A stretch of 33,484 nucleotides of DNA, taken from assembly GCA_024643785.1 (NCBI GenBank), contig JAHEMI010000013.1, forward strand, positions 1 to 33,484, read 5' to 3'. Under the pieces are notes generated by a model. That model was not told where the DNA came from and did not search any database. It saw only the letters and a program-made list of their open reading frames with translations. Shown here in pieces: positions 1 through 9,030 of this stretch. This DNA is from Burkholderiaceae bacterium. Lineage in GTDB: Bacteria > Pseudomonadota > Gammaproteobacteria > Burkholderiales > Burkholderiaceae_E. How positions within the stretch are numbered: position 1 is the first letter of the stretch; each line of letters starts with the position of its first letter. Both the position numbers and the translations under genes were made by a program.

Positions 1-112
1 GGTGCTGCTCGGCGCGGCGCGGGCGGTCCACGTCCTGACCCCGTCGGCGACGGTGCGGCGGATCGTCAACATGAGCGCCTGGGCGGTGCTCGACGCCAAC
101 GCCGAACGCTAG
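1..112 (+). CDS. C-terminal end of an unidentified protein (partial)
   Basis: An open frame enters from the left edge in the second base position and stops at TAG 110-112, giving about 36 residues ending in SAWAVLDANAER. Codon use is GC-rich, like the real genes nearby. The start and most of the protein lie outside the window. I do not recognise the family from this tail. The next gene, a DUF1631 protein, begins about 140 bases downstream on the same strand, so the two could be cotranscribed, but nothing here shows a shared role. Confidence 0.45.
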   Translation, partial: VLLGAARAVHVLTPSATVRRIVNMSAWAVLDANAER

Positions 113-250
113 GGATGTGGCTTGCCCGGCGCCGCTTTCCTGCCGTTTGTCGGCGCATCCCGCTCTCCCGGCGGCTCCTAGGGGTTGGCGATTGACCCGG
201 CCCCGGGGTCGGACTTAGGCTCACGAATATCCATTTTCCAATGTCCACCA

Positions 251-2536
251 ATGGCCTCCATGCCCATCGATTCGCCGCTCATTGACGAAGAATCAGACGT
301 TCCGGTCGATTCGCGGCGGCGCTTCGAACTGCTCGAGGATTGCCGCGAGATCGTCGTCTCGCGGATGTCGCGGGCCATATCCGAAGCGCTCGAGAAAATG
401 AGCGATGAACTTACTGCCCTGGCGCTCAAGAAGACCAAGCGCGAGGAGCAGGCGATCCTGCTGGAAGCTGTTTCGCTCGTGCGCCAGCACCGCCCCGAGA
501 TCGAACTGCGCTTCCGGCGCTCCTTTGTCGATGTCTTCGAGCGCCGAATGTTCAGGCGCGGGGCCGCCACTGCCGGCACGCCGGATCTCGACAGCGAACT
601 GGCTCTGGTCGACGAGGACGAGGTCGAAAGCCGGCTGGCAGTGACCAGGATAGTGAGCCGTTCGAGCAGCAAGCTCGATCCCGATGAAGTGCTGGGCGTG
701 AGGGCGCGGCTGGCGGCGCTGGTCGACAGCGACTGGTTCGAAGAGGACAGCCACCCGGCTTCCCCGGAGGCAGTCTTCGAGGCGCTCAAGATCGCCGTCA
801 ACAGCCTGGCGCAAAGCAAGGAGATCCAGTCGACGCTGATGGAAGCATTCGAACCCTATGTCTCGTCGGGGCTGAATCGGGTGTACGCCAACGTCAACGA
901 AACCCTGAAGTCGAACCATGTCCTGCCGCGGATCAAGCCGCGCGCGGTGGTCAGCCGCCCGCAGGCGCCAAAGCCGCAGGCCGCGGTATCGGCCGCCACC
1001 GGCAACAGCGCTGGCCAAGTGCAGGATGGCGCCGGTGCGTGGCATGGCGGCTCGGGCGCAGGGCAGGGTGGTGCAGGCGCGGTTCAGGGTGGTGGCGGTG
1101 CCGGGCCTGGCCGGCAGCAAATGCAGCTGCTGGAAACATTCGAGGACCTGGTGCGTCAGCTCCAGGAAGGGCGCGGCGATGCCCGGCGCGACGCTGCCCG
1201 GATTCTCTCCGACCCGCAGTCCTTCGGGGTGGCGGATCTGCCGCTGCCGGCCGTCGAGCAGCCGCTGGTCGAGGCGATCGACTCGCTGCAGCAGTTTGCC
1301 GCCGGCGAAGTTGCGGTCAGCGGGGCGCTGCTCGAGGAACTGCTCGAACAGGCCCACAACAAGGGCAGTTCGCTCGACCAGATGACGGTCGAGATCGTCG
1401 CGATGGTGTTCGACTACATCTACCAGGACAAGCTCGTTCCCGACCTGATCAAGCAGCAGTTGTTGCGCCTGCAGGTGGTCGCGGTCAAGGCTGCGCTTCT
1501 TGACCGCAGCTTCTTCGCCCGGCGCCAGCACCCGATGCGCCAGCTCATCGACCGGATCTCCGAGATCGCAACTGATCCCGATTCCGAAATTAATCCCGCT
1601 TCGCCGCTGTTGGTTGGCTTGCGCGAGATCGTCGATGCGGTGCTGGCCAATTTCGATCGCGACCTGGCGGTGTTCGAGAGCGCGCTGCGGCGCGTCGACC
1701 TGATCTCCTTTGCCGAGTCGGAGCGCCGCGCATCCCAGCTCGCCGAACTGACTCGTGAGGCGCAGCGCGCTGAGACGCTGGCCGTGGCCCATGATGCTGC
1801 GCGCTCCGAGATCAGGGCGCGCTGTGACGAAGCCACGCCGGAGTTCGCCCGCGATTTCCTCGACGGCTGGTGGGCTCAGGTAATGGCTGATGCCCGCATG
1901 CGGCCCAATGCGATGGATTCGGATTTCGAGGACATGATCGCGCTGTGCGAACAACTGCTCTGGAGCGTTGCGCCCAAGAGTCCCGACGAAATTCCGGTCC
2001 TGGCAGCGATGTTGCCGCGGCTGATTGGCGGGTTGATGCGCGGTCTCCAGGTTACGGCGATCAGCAAGGAAGAACGCGAGAAGTTCTTCAACGACCTGCT
2101 GCAATGGCACGCCAAGTCGATCAGCGCGGCCAAGGAAGCGCCAGCCGGAGCGCGCACGCGCACCGCGCAGGTGCTGAGCGTCGGCGCCGATGGCGCCGTG
2201 CGCTTCGACCCGAGCCGCCGGAGCAGTACCGCGGCAGCTGCCCTGCAGGAGCCGCTCGGCTCGCTGGCGGAGTCGATGCTCGACGACGCCGCCCGCGGCG
2301 ACCAGCTCGATCTCACCCTCGAGGACGGGACGGTCGCGCGGGTCAAGATCGCCTGGATCGGCCCATCACGCAAGCTCTTCGCTCTGACGCGCTACCCCGA
2401 CATTGCGCGGTCGATCGGTCGGCGCGAACTGGCCGACCTCTTTGCCGGCGGGCGGGCATCATGGATCGACAATACCAGTGCGACCGACCGGGCCATCGAT
2501 GCGCTCGCCGATGGTGTCGAGGCCGCCGCGGCCTGA
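251..2536 (+). CDS. DUF1631 family protein
   Basis: About 761 residues, resembling the DUF1631 family of large, mostly helical proteins found in beta- and gammaproteobacteria, whose function is not established. The sequence is acidic and rich in Leu, Ala, Glu and Arg, with no signal peptide or membrane segment. A Gly/Ala/Gln-rich low-complexity linker lies around bases 1015-1120 and separates an N-terminal helical part from the long C-terminal part. The last ~130 residues look like a small beta-containing module (LDLTLEDGTVARVKIAWIG) resembling a PilZ-like fold, which is only an impression. I chose ATG 251 (MASMPIDSPL). The frame extends back to TTG 185, but the family usually begins close to the DSRRRFELLEDCRE segment. 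No strong ribosome binding site decides the start. Confidence 0.82.
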   Translation: MASMPIDSPLIDEESDVPVDSRRRFELLEDCREIVVSRMSRAISEALEKMSDELTALALKKTKREEQAILLEAVSLVRQHRPEIELRFRRSFVDVFERRMFRRGAATAGTPDLDSELALVDEDEVESRLAVTRIVSRSSSKLDPDEVLGVRARLAALVDSDWFEEDSHPASPEAVFEALKIAVNSLAQSKEIQSTLMEAFEPYVSSGLNRVYANVNETLKSNHVLPRIKPRAVVSRPQAPKPQAAVSAATGNSAGQVQDGAGAWHGGSGAGQGGAGAVQGGGGAGPGRQQMQLLETFEDLVRQLQEGRGDARRDAARILSDPQSFGVADLPLPAVEQPLVEAIDSLQQFAAGEVAVSGALLEELLEQAHNKGSSLDQMTVEIVAMVFDYIYQDKLVPDLIKQQLLRLQVVAVKAALLDRSFFARRQHPMRQLIDRISEIATDPDSEINPASPLLVGLREIVDAVLANFDRDLAVFESALRRVDLISFAESERRASQLAELTREAQRAETLAVAHDAARSEIRARCDEATPEFARDFLDGWWAQVMADARMRPNAMDSDFEDMIALCEQLLWSVAPKSPDEIPVLAAMLPRLIGGLMRGLQVTAISKEEREKFFNDLLQWHAKSISAAKEAPAGARTRTAQVLSVGADGAVRFDPSRRSSTAAAALQEPLGSLAESMLDDAARGDQLDLTLEDGTVARVKIAWIGPSRKLFALTRYPDIARSIGRRELADLFAGGRASWIDNTSATDRAIDALADGVEAAAA

Positions 2537-2607
2537 AGTCCGAGGCACGCACTCCGTTGCCTGATCCCCGGTCGGGAAGTCGCTTGCGCTGTTGCTGCGG
2601 TTGCGGC

Positions 2608-2625
2608 TCTCGCGGGATCGCGAGA
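2608..2625. terminator. perfect 7-bp hairpin after the DUF1631 gene
   Basis: TCTCGCG and CGCGAGA form a perfect stem around the loop GGAT, 71 bases after the DUF1631 stop. No T-tract follows on either strand, so intrinsic termination is not proven. Another palindrome, GCACCGGTGC, follows at 2633-2642. The gap 2537-2790 holds nothing else I can identify. Confidence 0.35.
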
Positions 2626-2790
2626 CAACATTGCACCGGTGCTATTTCCAGTGATCCGCTTTGTGCCTTAGGATAGGACGCATGTTCGCACCGTGCCATT
2701 CATTGTCTGCCCCAGCCTGCGTCCCAAGCGTGTATCGTTGCGGGAAGTTTTTTTGCTGTGGTCGGAAATCCGGTATTGAGGGATAGGCTG

Positions 2791-3219
2791 ATGAGCGCCT
2801 TGAGCAACGTCCCCCGCCATGCGGTCCTGCCGCTGAGTGCCTACGATCTCGAGGATCTGCGCAAGGGCGCGGCCCGCCTGGACCAGCGCTGGCTGCAAGC
2901 CGATTGCGCGGGCAGTTCCGACCGTGCCGCGGTGCTGTCGGCCATTGCGCAGGGGTTCGGGCTTTCGTCAGGATTCGGTGACAGCCACACCAAGTTGTAC
3001 CAGGCGTTGACGGGACTGAAACCGGACAACTCGGCGGACCAGCCGGGATTCGTCATCGTTCTTCGCGCACTGCCCGGCAATGGCGGCTTCGACCAGGCCG
3101 AACGACAGGCACTGCTCGACGTGTTCCGGGAAGCTGCCGACTACTTCTACGATCGCGATACCGCGTTCCGGGTCTTCTACTCGGTCGTCAACACCCAGCC
3201 GGCGTCAGCCGCCAACTAG
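2791..3219 (+). CDS. barstar-like (barnase inhibitor family) protein
   Basis: About 142 residues that fit the barstar-like fold. An early beta strand (HAVLPLSAYD) is followed by an alpha/beta core, then the characteristic segment in which a glycine-rich FG turn precedes a Leu/Tyr helix (GFGLSSGFGDSHTKLYQALT), then a hydrophobic strand (GFVIVLRAL). In Bacillus, barstar binds and blocks the secreted RNase barnase; many proteobacterial homologues have unknown targets. ATG 2791 is preferred over GTG 2758 because GAGGGA at 2779-2784 is well placed as a ribosome binding site. No barnase-like RNase is nearby. The stop overlaps that of the convergent polyamine gene within a shared CTAG. Confidence 0.68.
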   Translation: MSALSNVPRHAVLPLSAYDLEDLRKGAARLDQRWLQADCAGSSDRAAVLSAIAQGFGLSSGFGDSHTKLYQALTGLKPDNSADQPGFVIVLRALPGNGGFDQAERQALLDVFREAADYFYDRDTAFRVFYSVVNTQPASAAN

Positions 3220-4451
3220 TCCAGCAAGGTCCTGAAGTAGTTGGGCAGCGCGAACAGCGCCTGGTGGACGTCCCCGTTGTAGTAGCGCAGGTCGGCCAGT
3301 TGGCGCTCGGCCAGGCGCTGTTCTGCCTCGCCGGCGCTCAGCGCTACCGGGTCGAGTTCGTCCGAGGCGCAGGCCAGTCCCCAGTAGGTGCCGTAGAGCG
3401 GGATGTAGAGGCCGAGCGGGCGAACCATCTTGAAGGCCTGGCGCAGGTCGGCTACCAGCCGCTTGACCAGTTCGGGCTTGAACACCGGCGAACCGATGTG
3501 TAGCGAAACCGCGCCGCCCGGCGCCAGTACGGTACGCACCAGTTCGAAGAATTCCCGGGTGTAGAGGCGGTGAGCCGGAGTGTCGGGATCGGTCAGGTCG
3601 AGAATCACCAGGTCGAAGCGCTCGCTGGTGCCGGCGACGTAATCCCAGCCGTCGCCGATATGGACCTCGAGCCGGGGGTCGTCGAACACGCCGCGGTGGA
3701 CCTGGTGCAGGTATTTGCGCGAGATCCGGACCACTTCCTCATCGAGCTCGGCCATCACCACCCGCTCCATCGTCGGGTGCTTGAGCAGTTCTTCGCTTGA
3801 ACCGCCATCGCCGCCGCCGATGACCAGCGCGCTGCGTGGCGCCGGGTGGGCCAATGCGCTCGGGTGGACGATGGCCTCGTGGTAGAAGAACTCGTCCTTC
3901 TCCGAGGTCATGTAGATGCCGTCGAGGCGAAAGAGCTTGCCGAACTGCGGCGTCTCGAACACCTCGAGGGTCTGGTACCTGGTGCGCAGGGTCTCGAGCC
4001 GCCGTGAAGCCTTGTAGCCGAAGAACGAGCCCGAGTTGTGCCATTCGAGGTGCATTTCCTCGGCTTCGGTCTCCGGCTCGGTCGAACCCCGCAGCAGGCG
4101 GTTGAGGTTGCGCTCGTCAGGGTCGAAGGCGGCGATCAGGGCTTCGAGCAGATGCTCGGCCTTGCTCGAGTTGTCGGTCGAAAAATTGCAGACGTAGACG
4201 TCGAGCGTGGCACCGCGGCGCTCCGGCCAGGTGTGCACCGCGAGGTGCGATTCCGCCAGCAGCACCGCTCCGGTTACCCCGCCCGGCTGCCCCTCGTAGT
4301 CCGGGAACGTGAAGAAACGCTCGTCGACCCGCTGGAGGCCGGCTTCGGCCACTGCCTCCCGGCACAGCCTCGAGAGCGCCTCGGCATCCAGAAGGATCGC
4401 ATCACTGCACCTGCAACCGTGCAGATCTGCGGTCAGATGCAGTCCCTGCAT
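3216..4451 (-). CDS. speDE: fused S-adenosylmethionine decarboxylase / aminopropyltransferase (spermidine synthase)
   Basis: A 411-residue fusion. Residues 1 to about 120 are a SpeH/SpeD-type AdoMet decarboxylase: Ser68 in AESHLAVHTWPE is the expected self-cleavage and pyruvoyl residue, with His73 and Cys88 (YVCNFS) at the spacing of the Thermotoga enzyme (Ser63, His68, Cys83). Residues about 130-411 are a SpeE-type aminopropyltransferase with Tyr190-His191-Glu192, the nucleotide loop GGGDGG (212-217) and the active-site segment LDLTDP (Asp285). The fusion should decarboxylate AdoMet and transfer the aminopropyl group to putrescine in one chain. Fusions of this kind are known from betaproteobacteria such as Delftia. 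ATG 4451 is chosen over GTG 4478 because GAGGA lies nine bases upstream. The gene is divergent from tkt and converges on the barstar gene. Confidence 0.92.
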   Translation of the reverse strand: MQGLHLTADLHGCRCSDAILLDAEALSRLCREAVAEAGLQRVDERFFTFPDYEGQPGGVTGAVLLAESHLAVHTWPERRGATLDVYVCNFSTDNSSKAEHLLEALIAAFDPDERNLNRLLRGSTEPETEAEEMHLEWHNSGSFFGYKASRRLETLRTRYQTLEVFETPQFGKLFRLDGIYMTSEKDEFFYHEAIVHPSALAHPAPRSALVIGGGDGGSSEELLKHPTMERVVMAELDEEVVRISRKYLHQVHRGVFDDPRLEVHIGDGWDYVAGTSERFDLVILDLTDPDTPAHRLYTREFFELVRTVLAPGGAVSLHIGSPVFKPELVKRLVADLRQAFKMVRPLGLYIPLYGTYWGLACASDELDPVALSAGEAEQRLAERQLADLRYYNGDVHQALFALPNYFRTLLD

Positions 4452-4480
4452 TTCGCCGTATCCTCGTTGATGGTGCACCG

Positions 4481-4514
4481 ATCAGCGGGGAATTGCCCGC
4501 AAATCCGCGCTGAT
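4481..4514 (-). other. leader inverted repeats upstream of speDE
   Basis: In the presumed 5' leader of the polyamine gene, ATCAGCG (4481-4487) can pair with CGCTGAT (4508-4514), or GCGGG (4485-4489) can pair with CCCGC (4496-4500). The two outer-arm choices share bases and compete. The position, 30-60 bases before the start codon, would allow translational control, but no known riboswitch class is recognised. Confidence 0.3.
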
Positions 4515-4575
4515 AAGGCAATCTCCCGGCCCTGATGGGGGGCTGTCTGCCAATGGTGGTTTGGAAAGCGGGGGA

Positions 4576-4581
4576 ATTATA
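4576..4581 (-). promoter_or_regulatory. candidate -10 box for speDE
   Basis: The minus strand reads TATAAT, a perfect sigma-70 -10 hexamer in otherwise GC-rich sequence, about 125 bases upstream of the speDE start codon. No convincing -35 box lies 16-18 bases further upstream, so this is a tentative promoter. Confidence 0.35.
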
Positions 4582-4620
4582 ACGGACGCTGAAGGGGTGG
4601 CCGGTAAGGGATCGGCATTT

Positions 4621-4629
4621 TGTTAAAAT
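4621..4629 (+). promoter_or_regulatory. candidate extended -10 promoter for tkt
   Basis: TGTTAAAAT matches an extended -10 element (TGn followed by TAAAAT) 80 bases upstream of the transketolase start, which would explain the lack of a clear -35 box. The predicted leader contains a small hairpin, CCCAC-GAA-GTGGG, at 4648-4660. Confidence 0.4.
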
Positions 4630-4708
4630 CCGATTCTTCACGAGTTCCCCACGAAGTGGGCCACTCCTGCCGCCTGCTGCACCACCTTCATCCGAGAACG
4701 AGACCAAA

Positions 4709-6790
4709 ATGCTGACCAACGGACGCGACGAGACCACGCTCTCGAGTTCCTCGAAAATGGCCGACGCGATCCGCGTCCTGGCCATGGACACCGTGCAACG
4801 GGCCAATTCGGGGCACCCCGGCGCGCCCATGGGGATGGCCGAAATGGCGGTCGCCCTGTGGTCACGCAATATGCGCCATAACCCGGCGAACCCGGCCTGG
4901 TTCGATCGCGACCGGTTCGTGCTCTCCAACGGGCACGGTTCGATGCTGCTCTACGCGCTGCTGCACCTGAGCGGCTACGAGCTATCGATCGACGACCTCA
5001 AGGCATTCCGCCAGCTGCATTCGAAGACGCCAGGGCATCCGGAACACGGGATGACCCCGGGGGTCGAGACCACCACCGGCCCACTGGGACAGGGCCTCGC
5101 GAACGCGGTCGGAATGGCGCTCGCCGAGCGGCTGCTGGCCGACGAGTTCAATCGCCCGGCGTTGCCGATCGTGGACCACGATACCTTCGTGTTCCTCGGC
5201 GACGGCTGCATGATGGAAGGGATTTCCCACGAGGCCTGCTCGCTGGCGGCGAACTGGCAGTTGTCGCGCCTGATCGCCCTCTACGACGACAACGGCATCT
5301 CGATCGACGGTCCGGTGGCCGACTGGTTCTCGGAGGACACGGTCCGTCGCTTCGAGGCCTACGGCTGGCATGTCATCCCGGCCGTCGACGGTCACGATAT
5401 CGATGCCGTCGACCAGGCCATCGCGACCGCGCGCGAATGGGCCCGGAGCGGTCGCAACGGGGTGTTCGCGCCGACCCTGATCCAGTGCAAGACCGTGATC
5501 GGCAAGGGTTCTCCGGGACGCGCCGGCACCGCCAAGGCCCACGGCGAACCGCTCGGAGCGGCCGAGATCGAGCTCACCCGGGCGGCCATCGGCTGGAACG
5601 CCGAGCCCTTCGAGATTCCCCAGGATGTCTATGCCTCATGGTCGGCGCGTGAGCGCGGCGCACGGCTGGAGTCCGAGTGGAACGACTTGTTCGCCCGCTA
5701 CCGGGTCAACGAGCCGGAACTCGCCGCCGAGTTCGAGCGCCGCATGCGTGGCGGCCTCGGGCTGGCCTACGATCGGGCGGTCGATGCCGCGATCGAGCAG
5801 GCGGTCGTGGCAGCCGCGACGATCGCCACCCGCAAGGCCTCGCAAAACGCCTTGCAGCACTTTGGTCCGGCGTTGCCCGAGATGCTGGGCGGGTCGGCCG
5901 ACCTGACCGGCAGCAACCTGACCGATTTCGCCGGCGCCGGAGCAATGCGCGATCGCGGCGGTTTGCTCACTGGCCGGCACATCAACTACGGCGTGCGCGA
6001 GTTCGGCATGGCGGCGATCATGAATGGGCTTGGGCTGCACGGCGGCTTCATTCCCTACGGCGGCACCTTCCTGACTTTCTCCGACTATTCGCGCAACGCG
6101 CTGCGCATGGCTGCGCTGATGAAGCAGCGCGTGATCCACGTCTTCACCCACGATTCGATCGGGCTCGGCGAGGATGGGCCGACCCACCAGCCGGTCGAGC
6201 ATGCGGCGTCGCTGCGCCTGATTCCCAACATGGACGTGTGGCGCCCGGGCGACCCGGTCGAGACCGCCATCGCCTGGGCGGCGGCGATCGCGCGCCGCGA
6301 CGGACCGACCTCACTGCTGCTGTCGCGCCAGGCGGTGCCGTTCGTGCCCCGCTCGAGCGGCCAGATCGACGCGATCTGGCGCGGCGGCTACGTGCTGCGC
6401 GACGCCGACGAGGCGCAGGCAGTGCTGATCGCGACCGGCTCGGAACTGGGCCTGGCGTTGGCCGCCCGGGAACTGCTGGCCGAACGCGGAGTGGCGGTGC
6501 GGGTGGTGTCGATGCCCTCGACCTCGGTATTCGACCGCCAGGACCTGGCGTACCGGAGCAACGTGCTGCCTGCCGGCTTGCCCCGGGTCGCGCTCGAGGC
6601 CGGGCTGCCGGACACGTGGTGGAAATACGGTTGCGCCGCGGTGGTCGGAGTCGAGGGCTTCGGCGAGTCGGCTCCCGCCGGCGAGCTCTTCGCGCTATTC
6701 GGACTTACCCCTGACAACGTTGTCAACACGGTGCTCGCGGTAGTGCGCCGTTCGGCACCAGTAATTCAACGCAAAAAAGGAAAGAAATAA
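4709..6790 (+). CDS. tkt: transketolase
   Basis: A 693-residue, full-length thiamine-diphosphate transketolase, which moves two-carbon units between ketoses and aldoses in the pentose phosphate pathway. The N-terminal signature [12 protein letters not shown] and the ThDP/metal motif GDGCMMEG followed by DDNGISIDG are present. So are the pyrimidine-domain segments GVREFGMA and [16 protein letters not shown], and a C-terminal domain with [12 protein letters not shown]. It is first in a plus-strand run of carbon-metabolism genes, and its stop overlaps the next start as TAATG. In autotrophs the homologue is cbbT, but no RuBisCO or phosphoribulokinase is in the window, so a general pentose phosphate role is more likely. 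Confidence 0.97.
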   Translation: MLTNGRDETTLSSSSKMADAIRVLAMDTVQRANSGHPGAPMGMAEMAVALWSRNMRHNPANPAWFDRDRFVLSNGHGSMLLYALLHLSGYELSIDDLKAFRQLHSKTPGHPEHGMTPGVETTTGPLGQGLANAVGMALAERLLADEFNRPALPIVDHDTFVFLGDGCMMEGISHEACSLAANWQLSRLIALYDDNGISIDGPVADWFSEDTVRRFEAYGWHVIPAVDGHDIDAVDQAIATAREWARSGRNGVFAPTLIQCKTVIGKGSPGRAGTAKAHGEPLGAAEIELTRAAIGWNAEPFEIPQDVYASWSARERGARLESEWNDLFARYRVNEPELAAEFERRMRGGLGLAYDRAVDAAIEQAVVAAATIATRKASQNALQHFGPALPEMLGGSADLTGSNLTDFAGAGAMRDRGGLLTGRHINYGVREFGMAAIMNGLGLHGGFIPYGGTFLTFSDYSRNALRMAALMKQRVIHVFTHDSIGLGEDGPTHQPVEHAASLRLIPNMDVWRPGDPVETAIAWAAAIARRDGPTSLLLSRQAVPFVPRSSGQIDAIWRGGYVLRDADEAQAVLIATGSELGLALAARELLAERGVAVRVVSMPSTSVFDRQDLAYRSNVLPAGLPRVALEAGLPDTWWKYGCAAVVGVEGFGESAPAGELFALFGLTPDNVVNTVLAVVRRSAPVIQRKKGKK

Positions 6791-7800
6791 TGACGATACG
6801 AGTTGCCATCAACGGCTACGGCCGGATCGGCCGCAATATCCTGCGGGCGCACTACGAAGGCGGCAAGAAGCATGCGATCGAGATCGTCGCGATCAACGAT
6901 CTGGGCGATGCCGAAACCAACGCCCATCTCACGCGGCACGACACCACCCATGGCAAGTTCCCGGGCACGGTGGTGGTCGACGGCGACTCGATCGTGGTCA
7001 ACGGCGACCGGATCCGGGTGCTCGCCAACCGCAACCCCGCGGAGCTGCCCTGGCGTGAACTGGGCGTCGACGTGGTGCTGGAATGCACCGGCTTCTTCAC
7101 CAGCAAGGAGAAGGCCTCGGCCCATATCGCCGGCGGCGCGAAGAAAGTCATCATTTCGGCACCGGGCGGCAAGGACATCGATGCCACCGTGGTCTATGGC
7201 GTGAACCACCAGGTACTCAAGGCGAGCGACACCGTGATTTCCAACGCCTCGTGCACCACCAACTGCCTGGCGCCGCTGGTCAAGCCGCTGCACGCGGCGA
7301 TCGGACTGGTTTCCGGGCTGATGACCACGGTCCATGCCTATACCAACGACCAGGTGCTGACCGACGTCTATCACACCGACCTGCGCCGGGCCCGCTCGGC
7401 ACCGATGTCGATGATCCCGACCAAGACCGGCGCAGCCGGCGCGGTCGGGCTGGTGCTGCCCGAACTCAATGGCCGCCTCGACGGCTATGCCATCAGGGTC
7501 CCGACGCTCAACGTCTCGCTGGTCGACCTGTCGTTCATCGCGGCGCGCGACACCTCGGTGGCGGAAATCAATGCGCTGATGAAGGCCGCCGCGGAAGGCG
7601 AACTCAAGGGCGTGCTGGCCTATACCAGCGAGCCGCTGGTCTCGATCGACTTCAATCACGATCCGGCTTCGAGCACCTTCGATTCGTCGCTCACCAAGGT
7701 TTCCGGGCGGTTGGTCAAGGTGGGCAGCTGGTACGACAACGAGTGGGGCTTTTCCAACCGGATGCTCGACACCACCGTTGCACTGATGAGCGCGAAGTGA
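6790..7800 (+). CDS. gap: type I glyceraldehyde-3-phosphate dehydrogenase
   Basis: A 336-residue GAPDH that interconverts glyceraldehyde-3-phosphate and 1,3-bisphosphoglycerate. The Rossmann start [10 protein letters not shown] is followed by AINDLGD, whose Asp is expected for NAD preference. The active site SNASCTTNC has its catalytic Cys at residue 155. The phosphate-binding and C-terminal motifs ([19 protein letters not shown]) are intact. The ATG shares one base with the tkt stop, and pgk follows after one base, so translational coupling across tkt-gap-pgk is likely. Confidence 0.97.
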   Translation: MTIRVAINGYGRIGRNILRAHYEGGKKHAIEIVAINDLGDAETNAHLTRHDTTHGKFPGTVVVDGDSIVVNGDRIRVLANRNPAELPWRELGVDVVLECTGFFTSKEKASAHIAGGAKKVIISAPGGKDIDATVVYGVNHQVLKASDTVISNASCTTNCLAPLVKPLHAAIGLVSGLMTTVHAYTNDQVLTDVYHTDLRRARSAPMSMIPTKTGAAGAVGLVLPELNGRLDGYAIRVPTLNVSLVDLSFIAARDTSVAEINALMKAAAEGELKGVLAYTSEPLVSIDFNHDPASSTFDSSLTKVSGRLVKVGSWYDNEWGFSNRMLDTTVALMSAK

Positions 7801-7801
7801 A

Positions 7802-8980
<1,179 letters not shown>

Positions 8981-9030
8981 AGCGGAATCGAAGTATCTTG
9001 TCGGTTGATGCAACCAATTCACGGACGACC

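Noticed and set aside
194-210. Short GACCC/GGGTC hairpin before the DUF1631 gene as a terminator
   Set aside because: The stem is five base pairs with no T-tract, which is expected by chance in GC-rich sequence.
185-250. TTG start extending the DUF1631 protein by 22 residues
   Set aside because: The extension shows no conserved pattern and no ribosome binding site; ATG 251 lies closer to the conserved N-terminus.
293-2110. A 605-codon minus-strand open frame opposite the DUF1631 gene
   Set aside because: Its His/Arg/Gln-rich composition is typical of a reverse-frame shadow, and the plus-strand protein is a recognised family.
2791-4451. Barstar plus neighbour as a toxin-antitoxin pair
   Set aside because: The neighbour is a polyamine enzyme on the opposite strand, and no RNase toxin is encoded next to it.
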